Shown: positions 27,103 to 36,006, counted from the first letter of the stretch. The stretch: 64,000 nucleotides of DNA from Homoserinimonas aerilata (GCF_006716125.1 NZ_VFOM01000001.1:1-64000); one strand, 5' to 3'. Program-made: numbers and translations. The notes: generated by a model not told the origin, from the letters alone.

Positions 27103-28904
27103 GCGTCACAGGGGTCATGGGTGAGGAGCGCGACGACTTCTCCCGCGCCGAGAGCCGACAGATCCGTCAGCGGTCCATCGCGCTGCTCTCCTCGCTGCTG
27201 CGGCCGCTGTGGGGCAGGGTGACGGTGACGGCGCTCGTGGTCGTGCTGAGCACGGCGGCGCAGGTGGTGGGTCCCGCGCTGATCGCGATCGGCATCGACA
27301 ACGGCCTGCCTGCGGCGCTGAACGCTGACTGGATGCCGCTGTGGCTGACGGTGGCCGGCTATCTGGCCGCGGGCATCATGGGCGCCGTGCTGATCTCCTC
27401 CTACACGGTCATGTCGGCGCGCATCAGTCAGGCGATCCTGCTCGATCTGCGCAAGCGGGTGTTCCTGCACACGCAGCGGCTGAGTCTCGACTTCCACGAG
27501 AACTACACGTCTGGCCGCATCATCGCGCGCCAGACGAGCGACCTTGATTCGATCCGCGAGCTGCTCGATTCCGGCATCAACCAGTTGGTGCGCGGCGGCC
27601 TGTACATGGGGTTCATCACGGTGGCGATGTTCCTCGTCGACTGGGTGAGCGGTCTGCTGCTGCTGATCGCGCTCGTGCCGCTCGCGGTGCTGTTCCGTTG
27701 GTTCCAGCGTCGCTCGCAGGCGGGCTTCCGCCGCACCCGTGTGGCCTCGGCGCGCCTCATCGTGAAGTTCGTGGAGACGATGACGGGCATCCGGGCGGTG
27801 AAGGCGTTCCGAACGGAGAAGCGCAACGAGGAGGTCTTCGGCGAGCATGTCGAGGAGTACCGGGATGCGAACGCGAAGGTCATCCAGCTGTTCGGCACCT
27901 TCGAGCCGGGGCTGATCCTGCTCGGCAATGTGACGCTCGCTGCGCTGCTGTTGGTGGGCGGGCTGCGGGTGGCCGACGGCCAGCTCGCGATCGGCGCGCT
28001 CCTGGCGGTTCTGCTGTACTCGCGCCAGTTCTTCGCCCCCGTCGAGGAACTGGCCATGTTCTACAACTCCTACCAGTCGGCTGCTGCCGCGTTGGAGAAG
28101 ATCTCGGGCGTGCTCGAGGAGCGGCCGAGTGTGCAGGATCCGACCACACCGATCGACCTGTGGCAGGCGAAGGGCGGCGTCGGCTTCGACGGCGTCGAGT
28201 TCGCCTACACGGAGGACCGGGTGGTGCTGCCGAGCTTCGACCTGCAGATCCCGGCCGGCCAGACCATCGCACTCGTCGGGTCGACGGGCGCGGGCAAGTC
28301 GACGCTCGCGAAGCTGATCTCGCGCTTCTACGACCCCACGCAGGGCAGGGTTTCGCTCGACGGCGTCGACCTTCGGAGGCTGCACCCGAAGGATCTGCGC
28401 CGCGCGATCGTGATGGTCACGCAGGAGGCGTACCTGTTCTCGGGCACCGTCGGCGGCAACATCGCCCTCGGCAAGCCGGACGCCACGCGAGACGAGATCG
28501 TCGCCGCGGCGAAGGCGGTCGGTGCGCACGATTTCATCGAGCGGCTTCCGGATGGCTATGAGACGGATGTCAACAAGCGCGGCGGCAGGGTGAGCGCCGG
28601 TCAGCGGCAGCTCATCTCCTTTGCGCGCGCGTTCCTCGCCGACCCCGTCGTGCTCATCCTCGACGAGGCGACGGCGTCGCTCGACATCCCCAGCGAGAGG
28701 CTCGTGCAGGAGGGGCTGCAGACGCTGCTGGCGGATCGCACGGCCGTGATCATCGCGCACCGCCTGTCGACGGTCGCCATCGCTGACAGGGTGCTTGTGA
28801 TGGAGCACGGTCGCATCGTGGAGGATGGTGCGCCGGAGGAGCTGATCGCGGGCACGGGCAGCTTCGCGCGCATGCACGCCGCCTGGCGCGACTCTCTCGT
28901 CTGA
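27099..28904 (+). CDS. ABC exporter half-transporter, catalytically complete half
   Basis: A 601-residue partner of the preceding protein. It has six membrane helices and a nucleotide-binding domain with Walker [11 protein letters not shown]-loop VTQEAYLF, Walker [13 protein letters not shown] with the catalytic Glu, and H-loop IIAHRLST. Its signature is RVSAGQRQ, a non-canonical form of LSGGQ. Taken with the first half, the canonical ATP site pairs this protein's Walker motifs with the partner's LSGGQ, while the degenerate site pairs Asp-containing Walker B with SAGQ. That is the pattern of asymmetric heterodimeric exporters such as TM287/288 and BmrCD. Start overlaps the upstream gene (ATGA). 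Confidence 0.92.
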   Translation: MSVTGVMGEERDDFSRAESRQIRQRSIALLSSLLRPLWGRVTVTALVVVLSTAAQVVGPALIAIGIDNGLPAALNADWMPLWLTVAGYLAAGIMGAVLISSYTVMSARISQAILLDLRKRVFLHTQRLSLDFHENYTSGRIIARQTSDLDSIRELLDSGINQLVRGGLYMGFITVAMFLVDWVSGLLLLIALVPLAVLFRWFQRRSQAGFRRTRVASARLIVKFVETMTGIRAVKAFRTEKRNEEVFGEHVEEYRDANAKVIQLFGTFEPGLILLGNVTLAALLLVGGLRVADGQLAIGALLAVLLYSRQFFAPVEELAMFYNSYQSAAAALEKISGVLEERPSVQDPTTPIDLWQAKGGVGFDGVEFAYTEDRVVLPSFDLQIPAGQTIALVGSTGAGKSTLAKLISRFYDPTQGRVSLDGVDLRRLHPKDLRRAIVMVTQEAYLFSGTVGGNIALGKPDATRDEIVAAAKAVGAHDFIERLPDGYETDVNKRGGRVSAGQRQLISFARAFLADPVVLILDEATASLDIPSERLVQEGLQTLLADRTAVIIAHRLSTVAIADRVLVMEHGRIVEDGAPEELIAGTGSFARMHAAWRDSLV

Positions 28905-28955
28905 GCGACTCGCTCCGCAACCCGCCGGGTCTCCGCACCCAATAGGCTCATGAGC

Positions 28956-30173
28956 ATGGCCTATCCCACTCTTACCCTGTCGCCCGCCCGCCGCGTCGGC
29001 GGTGCCCTTGCCGCGGGTGCCGTGGTGGCCGTCATCGCCCACGCGGTGACGGTGTTCGTGTTCTTTGTGTCGTCGGGGGCTGACCCGGCGAACTTTGCGA
29101 CGCTCAGCGAGTTCTTCCAGATGGGCAGCCTGTTGGGCTTCGTGTTGCTGGCTCTGGCTGCCGCGCTGGAGGCATTCCGCTGGTGGTATGTGGCGTTGCC
29201 GGCTGGTGCGCTGGCCGCAGTCCTGGCCGCATATTTCGGCACCATGTTGTCGCTGGTGGGTCAGGGCAACACGCTCGACCAGGCGGCGTTCGCCTATCTG
29301 GCGAATTCGCTCGTGGGGCCGAACCTGGTTTTCACTGTGGCGGCGGCGGTCGCTTCGGCGACGGCGGGTGTTGCCATCTGGAGGCGCATTGCGGGCAGCT
29401 CTGCGGCATCCGAGCGTCGTATTGCTCTTGTGCGGCTTCCGGCCAGCAATCTGGCGGAGGGCGAGATCACGCACATCGAGCGGCTGCCCGTGAACGCGGA
29501 GCTCGCCGATCAGCAGTGGGAGCAGTATGTTGCCGCTCTGGATGCTCACGGCTGGGAGGTCGTGGAGGTTCCCGTCGCGGAGGGCCACGCCGATTCGGTG
29601 TTCATCGAGGACACTGTGGTGATCTTCGGCACGACGGCTGTCATCGGCAGCCCGGGTGCCGCGTCGCGGATCGGTGAGACGGATGCTGTCGAGTCGGCGG
29701 TGCGCGGGCTTCGCCTGAAGGTCTCCCGCATCCAGCAGCCGGGCACGCTCGATGGTGGCGATGTGCTGAAGGTCGGCCGCACCGTCTATGTGGGCAGCAG
29801 CGGTCGCACGAATGCGGAGGGCATCCGTCAGTTGCGCGGCATCGTGTCGCCGCTCGGCTACACGGTTGTCGCGGTTCCGATGACGAAGGCGCTGCATCTG
29901 AAGACGGCGGTGACGGCACTGCCCGACGGCACCGTGATCGGCTTCGAGCCCTTCATCGACGACACGGGCCTGTTCGAGCGCTTCCTGGCGGTGCCGGAGG
30001 CGGAGGGCGCCGCGGTCGTGGTGCTCGACGAGGGCACCGTTCTCATGTCGGCGGCCGCGCCGAAGACGGCGGAGCTGCTCACCCGGCTCGGCTATGACGT
30101 CGTGACGGTGTCGATCGGCGAGTTCGAGAAGCTCGAGGGCTGCGTGACCTGCCTGTCGGTGCGGGTGCGCTGA
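28956..30173 (+). CDS. Membrane-anchored dimethylargininase (DDAH)-like protein
   Basis: A 405-residue fusion. The N-terminal 125 residues contain four transmembrane helices (about residues 12-34, 48-66, 73-93, 106-128). The rest is a DDAH/arginine-deiminase-type guanidine hydrolase domain: VFIEDTVVIFG and GTLDGGDVLKVGRTVYVG (about 253-270) hold substrate Asp/Glu, the catalytic His is probably in KALHLKTAVTALPDG, and the catalytic Cys in EGCVTCLSVRVR at the C terminus. It would hydrolyse methylarginine or a related compound. Of two in-frame ATGs, the second (28956) is preferred because a TAGGCT -10 box ends 7 bases before it; the first is at 28950. I do not know of a common family with this membrane part. 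Confidence 0.75.
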   Translation: MAYPTLTLSPARRVGGALAAGAVVAVIAHAVTVFVFFVSSGADPANFATLSEFFQMGSLLGFVLLALAAALEAFRWWYVALPAGALAAVLAAYFGTMLSLVGQGNTLDQAAFAYLANSLVGPNLVFTVAAAVASATAGVAIWRRIAGSSAASERRIALVRLPASNLAEGEITHIERLPVNAELADQQWEQYVAALDAHGWEVVEVPVAEGHADSVFIEDTVVIFGTTAVIGSPGAASRIGETDAVESAVRGLRLKVSRIQQPGTLDGGDVLKVGRTVYVGSSGRTNAEGIRQLRGIVSPLGYTVVAVPMTKALHLKTAVTALPDGTVIGFEPFIDDTGLFERFLAVPEAEGAAVVVLDEGTVLMSAAAPKTAELLTRLGYDVVTVSIGEFEKLEGCVTCLSVRVR

Positions 30174-30217
30174 GGCACCCGCGGGCGGCTCCTACAGCTG
30201 CCCAGACGGAGCAGCCC

Positions 30218-31174
30218 CTACGGGAGGAACGTCTCGAATTCGGGGATGTGCTTCAGGCTCAGGTATTTGACGGCGATGGTGGCGAGCTTGGTGGCCGCCT
30301 CCGCGTTGAAGTCGGTCCTGTAGGTGGGGAGTGCTGCGGTGATGCGCTCGTTCCACTGCGTCTGCGTGTAGGTGGTCACGATGGCCCGCACCTTGGTGGG
30401 GTTCTCGTTCGAGAACTCGATCGACTTGGTGAGCGCCTTCGTGAACCGCTCCAGGACATCCGGGTTCTCGGCGGCGAAGTCGGCCGAGGTGAAGTAGGCG
30501 CCCACGTCGAGGTTCGGGTCGAAGTCGTAGTAGCTGTAGCTGAGCACGCGCTTGCCGTTGTTGAGCGCGCGGGTCAGGTAGGGCTCGACCAGGAAGGCGG
30601 CGTCGACGGTGCCGTCGTCGAGCGCCTTCTCGGCGTCCTGGAAGGCGACCTCTCGCCACTGCACCGTCCAGGAGATGCCGCCGACGGCATCCATGGTCGC
30701 TCGCAGCACCGTGTCGTTGGTGTCGAGCAGGCTGTTGCTGCCGACGAAACCGCCCTCGAGGTCGTTGAGACTCTGGACGTCGGAGTCGCCGCTGACGATG
30801 AGCGCGCCGAAGTCTGCCTCCGCGTCGCCTGACGATGAGCCCGCGGGGGCGATGAGCTCGAGTTCGGAGCCGGAGACCGAGGCCCGCATGAGGCTGAGCA
30901 TGTCGCTCACTGCGACGTCGTAGTTGCCTTCGACGGTCGGCTGGATGAGCGCGGCGCTGCCCGATGCGAGCGAACCGATGCGCAGCGACAGACCCTCATC
31001 GGCGAAGAAGCCCTCGTCGACGCCCACGAACAGCGGTGCGCTCTCGAGGCTGGGGAGCACCCCGACCGATATGTCGGTGAGACCGGATGCTCCGGCGCCT
31101 TCAGAGCCGCACCCGGTGAGTGCCGTGCCTACGATACTGAGCGCAGCGAATGCTGCCACAGTGGACTTCTTCAT
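30218..31174 (-). CDS. Substrate-binding lipoprotein 1 (NMT1/THI5-like, SsuA/TauA/ThiY type)
   Basis: A 318-residue ABC-type solute-binding lipoprotein. The signal peptide ends in the lipobox ALTGCG (Cys at residue 22). The mature protein starts ISVGVLPSLESAPLFVGVDEGFF, the entry of the NMT1/THI5-like fold that binds sulfonates, nitrate, thiamine precursors or similar small anions. The start ATG follows GGAG; upstream in-frame codons lack a signal sequence context. No permease or ATPase gene lies nearby. It is the most divergent of three paralogues here (others at 32255 and 33382). No TPP or other riboswitch is visible upstream. Confidence 0.85.
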   Translation of the reverse strand: MKKSTVAAFAALSIVGTALTGCGSEGAGASGLTDISVGVLPSLESAPLFVGVDEGFFADEGLSLRIGSLASGSAALIQPTVEGNYDVAVSDMLSLMRASVSGSELELIAPAGSSSGDAEADFGALIVSGDSDVQSLNDLEGGFVGSNSLLDTNDTVLRATMDAVGGISWTVQWREVAFQDAEKALDDGTVDAAFLVEPYLTRALNNGKRVLSYSYYDFDPNLDVGAYFTSADFAAENPDVLERFTKALTKSIEFSNENPTKVRAIVTTYTQTQWNERITAALPTYRTDFNAEAATKLATIAVKYLSLKHIPEFETFLP

Positions 31175-31313
31175 GATCACTCCGTTGTCATCGGGTATGC
31201 GTAGGAGATACGTCTGGCGACTCAACCACGGTCGCGCCCCTGCGCAAGCATGACACAGCCTCATGGAGCGGAATAGAACCCTTAAGGGGGTGGCCTCGTG
31301 TCGGGCGGGAGGG

Positions 31314-31646
31314 TCACTCCCCGGAGTGGCGAGCCCGGGCGAGATCCACGCGAAACGTTCCCGAGCGAGACCAGAGCAGCGGGGTGCCCTCTGCCCGGTA
31401 GTGCTCGAGGGCGCGTGCCGAATGGTCGACGGCCGGATGCCCGCTGGCCCGGATCACCCGCCACCACGGCACATCAGACCCGTACCAGGCCATCACCTGC
31501 CCGACGGCGCGGGCCGCGCGTGAGCCGAGGGCGGCGGCGACGTCGCCGTAGCTCATGACCTGGCCGGGAGGGATCGAGGCGACGACGTCGAGCACCCGCG
31601 ACACGAAGTCCTCCGATGGGGGAGTCGATGGCGGAGTCGCCGCCAT
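31314..31646 (-). CDS. Alkyltransferase-like (ATL/MGMT-family) DNA-binding protein
   Basis: A 110-residue protein of the C-terminal MGMT domain only. The helix-turn-helix is in IPPGQVMSYGDVAAALG and the RAVGQVMA segment is the DNA-binding Arg finger region. Where MGMT has the alkyl-accepting Cys (PCHRVI), this protein reads PWWRVI, so it cannot transfer alkyl groups. Proteins of this kind flag alkylated guanine for nucleotide excision repair. The start codon is inside the upstream GNAT stop overlap (CATCA on the plus strand), so the two genes form an operon. Confidence 0.85.
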   Translation of the reverse strand: MAATPPSTPPSEDFVSRVLDVVASIPPGQVMSYGDVAAALGSRAARAVGQVMAWYGSDVPWWRVIRASGHPAVDHSARALEHYRAEGTPLLWSRSGTFRVDLARARHSGE

Positions 31647-32101
31647 CAGAGCTGGATCGATCCGACCTTCTCGCCGTACTGGGTCTCCTCGACGACGACG
31701 AAGCCGACGCGGAGGAAGAACTCCTCCGGTCCGTCCTCGCCGGGTTCCCAGATGACGGTGAGTCGTTCGAAGCCGCGTCTGCGTGCCTCGTCGACGGCGG
31801 CCTGCACGGCGAACTTGCCGACGCCGCGACCCTGCGCCTCTGCGGCGACATTCATGCGCCAGATGCAGCTGCGGAACTGCTCTTCATGGGCATCCGCATC
31901 GAAGTTGGCCATCAGGAATGCGAGCACGGTGCCGTCGGCGTCGACGACGACGCGCTGCCAGTAGGTGCTCGGGTCGAGCAGCGGGCCGGCGATCGCGTAA
32001 GAGACGGGCGCGATGAACTGTTCCTGCCCCGGCTTGAGGGTGAGCGTGTTCGCTGCCTCGATGTTCTTCGCGGAGAGCTCGTGGAGTGTCAGTTCGGCCA
32101 T
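31646..32101 (-). CDS. GNAT-family N-acetyltransferase
   Basis: A 151-residue GNAT acetyltransferase. The acetyl-CoA loop is NVAAEAQGRGVGKFAVQAAV (residues about 83-102, R/QxxGxG/A type). The C-terminal FFLRVGFVVVEE is the usual beta-bulge region. Substrate cannot be told from sequence. A TAGCCT -10 box lies exactly 6 bases before the ATG on the minus strand, so the GNAT-ATL message is probably leaderless. It separates the first and second substrate-binding lipoproteins and is unlikely to be functionally linked with them. Confidence 0.85.
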   Translation of the reverse strand: MAELTLHELSAKNIEAANTLTLKPGQEQFIAPVSYAIAGPLLDPSTYWQRVVVDADGTVLAFLMANFDADAHEEQFRSCIWRMNVAAEAQGRGVGKFAVQAAVDEARRRGFERLTVIWEPGEDGPEEFFLRVGFVVVEETQYGEKVGSIQL

Positions 32102-32185
32102 GACCTCAGGCTAACCTCTGCCGCCGTGGAAGCCCAACGGTATATCGTCGGCTCTTCTGGAGCGCACTCCCGAGGGCAGGCAGAA

Positions 32186-32216
32186 GGGTCGCCGCGTGGG
32201 TATCTTGCGGCGACCC
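32186..32216 (-). terminator. Terminator of the second substrate-binding lipoprotein gene
   Basis: GGGTCGCCGC and GCGGCGACCC pair perfectly (10 base pairs) around an 11-base loop, 38 bases after the stop on the minus strand, and TTCT follows on that strand. The remaining 153-base gap holds nothing else clear. Confidence 0.7.
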
Positions 32217-32254
32217 ATTGTGACTGCGAGTGTAGCGCCCGCCGTGACTCTCGG

Positions 32255-33214
32255 CTACGGAAGGATGCTGTCGAGGTCGGGCTGCTCGCGGAGCATCCCG
32301 TACTTCGTGGCTGCGGCGACGAGCTTGTCGGCCGCACCGCGATCGATCGTCTGGCTGAACACGGGCAGGGCGAGCCTGCTGCGCACATCGGCACCGGCAC
32401 CGATGTAGGTGTTGATGTTGTCGCGTACGTCGTAGTCGGATGCCTCGGCGTAGTCGATCGACTTGGTGAGGGCCGCGGTGAAGCGCTCGACCAGTTCGGG
32501 GTCGTCCTTCGCGATGGCGGAGGAGGTGAAGTAGGCCGAGACGGTGAGGGCCGGGTCGAATTCGGCGTAGGGGTAGGAGAGCACGCGCATGCCGCTCATC
32601 CGGGCCTCCGTGGCGAAGGGCTCCACGACGAGCGCCGCGTCGACGGTGCCCTCCGAGATGGCCTGGACCGCGTCGATGAAGGCGACCTCCTTCAGTTCGA
32701 TGCTCGCCGAGCTGCCACCGGCCGCGTCGATCGCGTTGCGGACGAGCAGGTCGTTGGTGGTGCGCAGCGAGTCGATGCCGACCGAGTGGCTGGTGAGGTC
32801 GGCGAGGTTCGTGATCGGTGAGTCCTTGCCCACGATGATCGCGGCGTAGTCGAAGGAGGTGTCGCCGGAGGTGGATGCTGCGCCACCGATGACGGACACC
32901 GGCTGCTTCGCCTCGAGGGCGGTGAGCAGCGAGAGTGCGTCGCTGTAGCCGAAGTCGTAGTTGCCCTCCGCGACGGCGGTGATGATCCCGCTGGTCTTCG
33001 AGGCGAGCGAGTTGATGCGGAGGGTGATGCCCTCTTCCGCGAAGAATCCCTGATCGAGGCCCAGGTAGAGGGGGGCGAGGTCGGCGCCGGGGATGACCCC
33101 GATGGTGACGTCGTTCGGTCCGGAGCCTGCGTTCGCGCCCTCGTCTGAGCATCCGGTCAGCGCGACGGCGAACAGGGAGGCTGCGACGATGCCGGCAAGC
33201 ATCTGCTTCTTCAT
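32255..33214 (-). CDS. Substrate-binding lipoprotein 2 (NMT1/THI5-like)
   Basis: A 319-residue lipoprotein with lipobox ALTGCS (Cys at residue 22). The fold entry VTIGVIPGADLAPLYLG is followed by QGFFAEEGITLRINSLAS; YDFGYSDALSLL and VDAALVVEPFATEA are the substrate-cleft segments. It is closest to lipoprotein 3 (shared GADLAPL, NSLAS, FDFGYSDA, VEPF, SGADVRSRLALP-type end), and the three probably arose by tandem duplication. Start ATG is in the same context as its paralogues. No transporter membrane or ATPase gene is present within the window. Confidence 0.85.
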   Translation of the reverse strand: MKKQMLAGIVAASLFAVALTGCSDEGANAGSGPNDVTIGVIPGADLAPLYLGLDQGFFAEEGITLRINSLASKTSGIITAVAEGNYDFGYSDALSLLTALEAKQPVSVIGGAASTSGDTSFDYAAIIVGKDSPITNLADLTSHSVGIDSLRTTNDLLVRNAIDAAGGSSASIELKEVAFIDAVQAISEGTVDAALVVEPFATEARMSGMRVLSYPYAEFDPALTVSAYFTSSAIAKDDPELVERFTAALTKSIDYAEASDYDVRDNINTYIGAGADVRSRLALPVFSQTIDRGAADKLVAAATKYGMLREQPDLDSILP

Positions 33215-33381
33215 ACCACTCCAGCGGGAGGAAGGATCCGGGCGGGAACCGGGAATCGGGTCGAAATCATGAACGGTGATCGGGTTCGGGTCAAGAACCC
33301 ATGATCGCACTGTTCAGGCCCCGATTGCCACGGCCGCCTACCTCCAAACCGGGGGGCAAAATGCCTCCGCCCACGGCGCGC

Positions 33382-34341
33382 CTACGGCAGCAGGTCGTCG
33401 ATCTGCGGTTTCGACGACAGGAAGTGGAAGCGCAGGCCCGCGTTGATGAGCTTGTTCAGGGCCGCCCGATCGATCTCGTTGCTGAAGCGGGGCAGAGCGA
33501 GCCGGCTGCGCACATCCGCCCCGGATGCGATGTAGGTCGTGATGTTGTTGCGCACCTTGTCGGGCTCGCTGGTCGCGTATTCGAGCGAATCCTCGATCGC
33601 GGCGGTGAAGCGCTCGACCAGCTCGGGGTGGCTCTTCGCCGTGTCCTCCGAGGTGAAGTAGGCAGAGACGGTGAGGTCCGGGCTGAACTCGGCGTAGGGG
33701 TAGGCGAGCACGCGCATCCCGTTGAGGCGCGCCTCCGTGACGAAGGGCTCCACGAGGAGCGCAGCGTCGACGGAGCCGTCGGCGACCGCCTGCGCACCGT
33801 CGATGAAGGGGATGGCGCGCCAGGTGACGGTGTCGCCGTCGGCCTCTGTCTCGTCGATGACCATCTGCACGACCGCCTGGTTGGTGGTGCCGATCGCGTC
33901 GACCGCGACCGTGGCGCCGTGCAGCTGCGCGAGCGACGTCACGGGGGAGTCGGCGTTCACGACGAGGGCTGCGTAGTCGAGGGCGGTGTCGCCGGATGTG
34001 GCCGCGGCGGCACCGACGAGGTGCAGCTTCGTGCCATCCTCGCGAGCCTTGAGCAGGGTGATTGCGTCGCTGTAGCCGAAGTCGAACTTCTCGGCGTCGA
34101 CGGCGGTGACGATGCCGGCCGTGGTCGACGCGAGCGAGTTGATGGTGAGGGTGATGCCGTGCTCGGCGAAGAGGCCCTCCTGCTGGGCGAGGAAGAGCGG
34201 GGCGAGGTCGGCGCCCGGCACGACGCCGATGGTGACCTCGGTGAGCCCGGTCTTCGCCCCGGCGTCTGCTTCTGCGCATCCGGCCAGCAGCATGCCCGCG
34301 GCGGATGCCATGGCGATGCAGGCAAGCAGTTTCTTGTTCAC
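33382..34341 (-). CDS. Substrate-binding lipoprotein 3 (NMT1/THI5-like)
   Basis: A 319-residue lipoprotein with lipobox LLAGCA. Two starts are possible: ATG at 34353 or GTG at 34341. The GTG is preferred because GGAG lies 8 bases before it and the protein then has the same length as paralogue 2 and a standard MNKKLL signal peptide. The ligand-cleft segments (VTIGVVPGADLAPLFLA, FDFGYSDAITLL, VDAALLVEPFVTEARLNGMRVLAYPYAEF) match paralogue 2 more closely than 1. Upstream, a perfect palindrome at 34485-34504 may be an operator. Confidence 0.85.
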   Translation of the reverse strand: MNKKLLACIAMASAAGMLLAGCAEADAGAKTGLTEVTIGVVPGADLAPLFLAQQEGLFAEHGITLTINSLASTTAGIVTAVDAEKFDFGYSDAITLLKAREDGTKLHLVGAAAATSGDTALDYAALVVNADSPVTSLAQLHGATVAVDAIGTTNQAVVQMVIDETEADGDTVTWRAIPFIDGAQAVADGSVDAALLVEPFVTEARLNGMRVLAYPYAEFSPDLTVSAYFTSEDTAKSHPELVERFTAAIEDSLEYATSEPDKVRNNITTYIASGADVRSRLALPRFSNEIDRAALNKLINAGLRFHFLSSKPQIDDLLP

Positions 34342-34484
34342 GGGTCGCTCCATAGGGGTACTCGGGTGTGCGCGCTGTGCGCGGCAGGTGCCGACTCGGG
34401 AGGGTCGGCGTGCGGGGGAGCGCCGATGCTCGGCCTCAAGCCTGCCATAGCTTTTGGGAGAATTCCTCCACCAGATCGGGGGGT

Positions 34485-34504
34485 CTGTTGTTGGTTAACA
34501 ACAG
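34485..34504. promoter_or_regulatory. Perfect 8-bp inverted repeat between lipoprotein 3 and icd
   Basis: CTGTTGTT and AACAACAG pair exactly with a GGTT spacer. It lies 144 bases upstream of the lipoprotein start and 119 bases upstream of icd, in an AT-richer patch of this 281-base divergent gap. It looks like a repressor operator (TetR, LacI or GntR size); the protein is unknown. The possible icd -10 box is TATGAT (34588-34593), of extended GGGTATGAT form. Confidence 0.55.
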
Positions 34505-34622
34505 GTGAACGGAGCGTGAACGGATGCCCTCCGCCGCACGCAATGGGGTACAACTATCTCGACGTCAAGACAGTTGCTCAGGGCGGGTATGATGTATGCG
34601 GCCCTACGAGAGGAAGAACCCA

Positions 34623-35840
34623 TTGGCAAAGATCAAGGTTGAAGGCACGGTCGTCGAACTCGACGGCGACGAGATGACACGCATCATCTGGCAGAAGATC
34701 AAGGACACCCTGATCCACCCCTATCTCGACGTGAACCTCGAGTACTACGACCTCGGCATCGAGAAGCGTGACGAGACGGATGACCAGATCACCATCGACG
34801 CGGCCCACGCCATCCAGAAGCACGGCGTCGGCGTCAAGTGCGCCACCATCACCCCCGACGAGGCCCGCGTCGAGGAGTTCGGCCTCAAGAAGATGTGGCG
34901 GTCGCCGAACGGCACCATCCGCAACATCCTCGGCGGCGTCATCTTCCGTGAGCCCATCATCATCTCCAACATCCCGCGCCTCGTGCCCGGCTGGAACAAG
35001 CCGATCATCATCGGTCGCCACGCCTTCGGCGACCAGTACCGCGCCACCGACTTCCTGTTCAAGGGCAAGGGCAAGCTCACGGTGGAGTTCACGCCGGAGG
35101 ATGGCTCAGAGCCGATGAAGTTCGAGGTCTACGACGCTCCCGGCGACGGCATCGCGCAGGTCCAGTACAACCTCGACGACTCGATCGTCGACTTCGCTCG
35201 CGCCTCGCTCAACTACGGCCTCAGCCGCAACTACCCCGTGTACCTCTCCACCAAGAACACCATCCTGAAGGCCTACGACGGCCGCTTCAAGGACATCTTC
35301 GAGGAGATCTACGAGACCGAGTTCAAGGCGCAGTTCGAGGCTGCGGGCCTCACCTACGAGCACCGCCTCATCGACGACATGGTGGCATCCGCCATGAAGT
35401 GGGAGGGCGGCTACGTCTGGGCCTGCAAGAACTACGACGGCGACGTGCAGTCCGACACGGTCGCGCAGGGCTTCGGCTCGCTCGGCCTCATGACGTCGGT
35501 TCTGTCGACGCCAGACGGCAGGGTCGTCGAGGCGGAGGCCGCGCACGGCACCGTCACGCGTCACTACCGCCAGCACCAGCAGGGCAAGCCCACCTCGACG
35601 AACCCGATCGCCTCGATCTACGCCTGGACGCGCGGCCTCGCGCACCGCGGCAAGCTCGACGGCAACCAGGAGCTCATCGACTTCAGCCTCACCCTCGAGG
35701 ATGTCGTCATCAAGTCGGTTGAGGCCGGTCACATGACCAAGGACCTCGCGCTTCTGGTCGGCCCTGAGCAGAAGTGGGAGACGACCGAGGAGTTCCTCGC
35801 GACGCTCGACGAGAACCTCAAGGCGCGCATGGCGGCGTAA
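34623..35840 (+). CDS. icd: NADP-dependent isocitrate dehydrogenase (homodimeric, eukaryote-like type)
   Basis: A 405-residue isocitrate dehydrogenase of the short homodimeric subfamily, not the monomeric type found in Corynebacterium. The N terminus [20 protein letters not shown] is canonical and places the start at TTG 34623, after the ribosome site AGAGGAAG; an ATG 27 bases upstream would precede that site. Substrate residues include KLILPYLD-like [16 protein letters not shown], the [12 protein letters not shown] loop (about residues 95-106), and the NADP segment [22 protein letters not shown] (read from about 307). It makes 2-oxoglutarate and NADPH in the TCA cycle. Confidence 0.95.
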   Translation: MAKIKVEGTVVELDGDEMTRIIWQKIKDTLIHPYLDVNLEYYDLGIEKRDETDDQITIDAAHAIQKHGVGVKCATITPDEARVEEFGLKKMWRSPNGTIRNILGGVIFREPIIISNIPRLVPGWNKPIIIGRHAFGDQYRATDFLFKGKGKLTVEFTPEDGSEPMKFEVYDAPGDGIAQVQYNLDDSIVDFARASLNYGLSRNYPVYLSTKNTILKAYDGRFKDIFEEIYETEFKAQFEAAGLTYEHRLIDDMVASAMKWEGGYVWACKNYDGDVQSDTVAQGFGSLGLMTSVLSTPDGRVVEAEAAHGTVTRHYRQHQQGKPTSTNPIASIYAWTRGLAHRGKLDGNQELIDFSLTLEDVVIKSVEAGHMTKDLALLVGPEQKWETTEEFLATLDENLKARMAA

Positions 35841-35858
35841 CCCGCCTCCCGCACGTCG

Positions 35859-35895
35859 AAGGCCCCCGCATCCATCACTCGGATGCGGGGGCCTT
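35859..35895 (+). terminator. Terminator of icd
   Basis: AAGGCCCCCGCATCC and GGATGCGGGGGCCTT pair perfectly (15 base pairs) around a 7-base loop, followed by TCTCCT, 18 bases after the stop. Strong intrinsic terminator shape. Confidence 0.88.
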
Positions 35896-35938
35896 CTCCT
35901 GTGCGCTCGCGGTGGTCATCCGCGCCCCTGTTCGAGGT

Positions 35939-35992
35939 GAGAGGTCATCTTTCGCCCTATGCGGCCACAGTTGGGGCGAAGAGTGGCCACTC
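35939..35992. repeat. Family-B inverted repeat, diverged copy
   Basis: GAGAGGTCA at the left and TGGCCACTC at the right, with TTTCGCCC pairing to GGGGCGAA inside. It shares the outer GAGnGGTCA...TGRCCACTC ends with the copies at 41135-41497 and 58691-58876 but has its own inner stem. It sits between the icd terminator and the stop of the convergent oxidase gene. Confidence 0.7.
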
Positions 35993-36006
35993 AAACCCGA
36001 GTGTGG

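Noticed and set aside
27030..29897. 955-residue minus-strand frame opposite the ABC exporter and DDAH-like genes
   Set aside because: Antisense shadow with no recognisable domain; the plus-strand genes have complete ABC and DDAH motifs.
30218..34620. Possible TPP riboswitch upstream of the three THI5-like lipoproteins
   Set aside because: The conserved CTGAGA and ACCTGATC type strings were looked for in the gaps and not seen; ligand is therefore not assumed to be a thiamine precursor.
34596..34622. Earlier ATG start for icd
   Set aside because: It lies 3 bases after the probable -10 box and before the ribosome site AGAGGAAG, and the TTG at 34623 gives the family N terminus AKIKVEG.
35939..35992. 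Family-B element at 35939 as a second icd terminator
   Set aside because: A perfect terminator hairpin already sits at 35859-35895, and this element lacks a T tract on either strand and matches the dispersed family instead.
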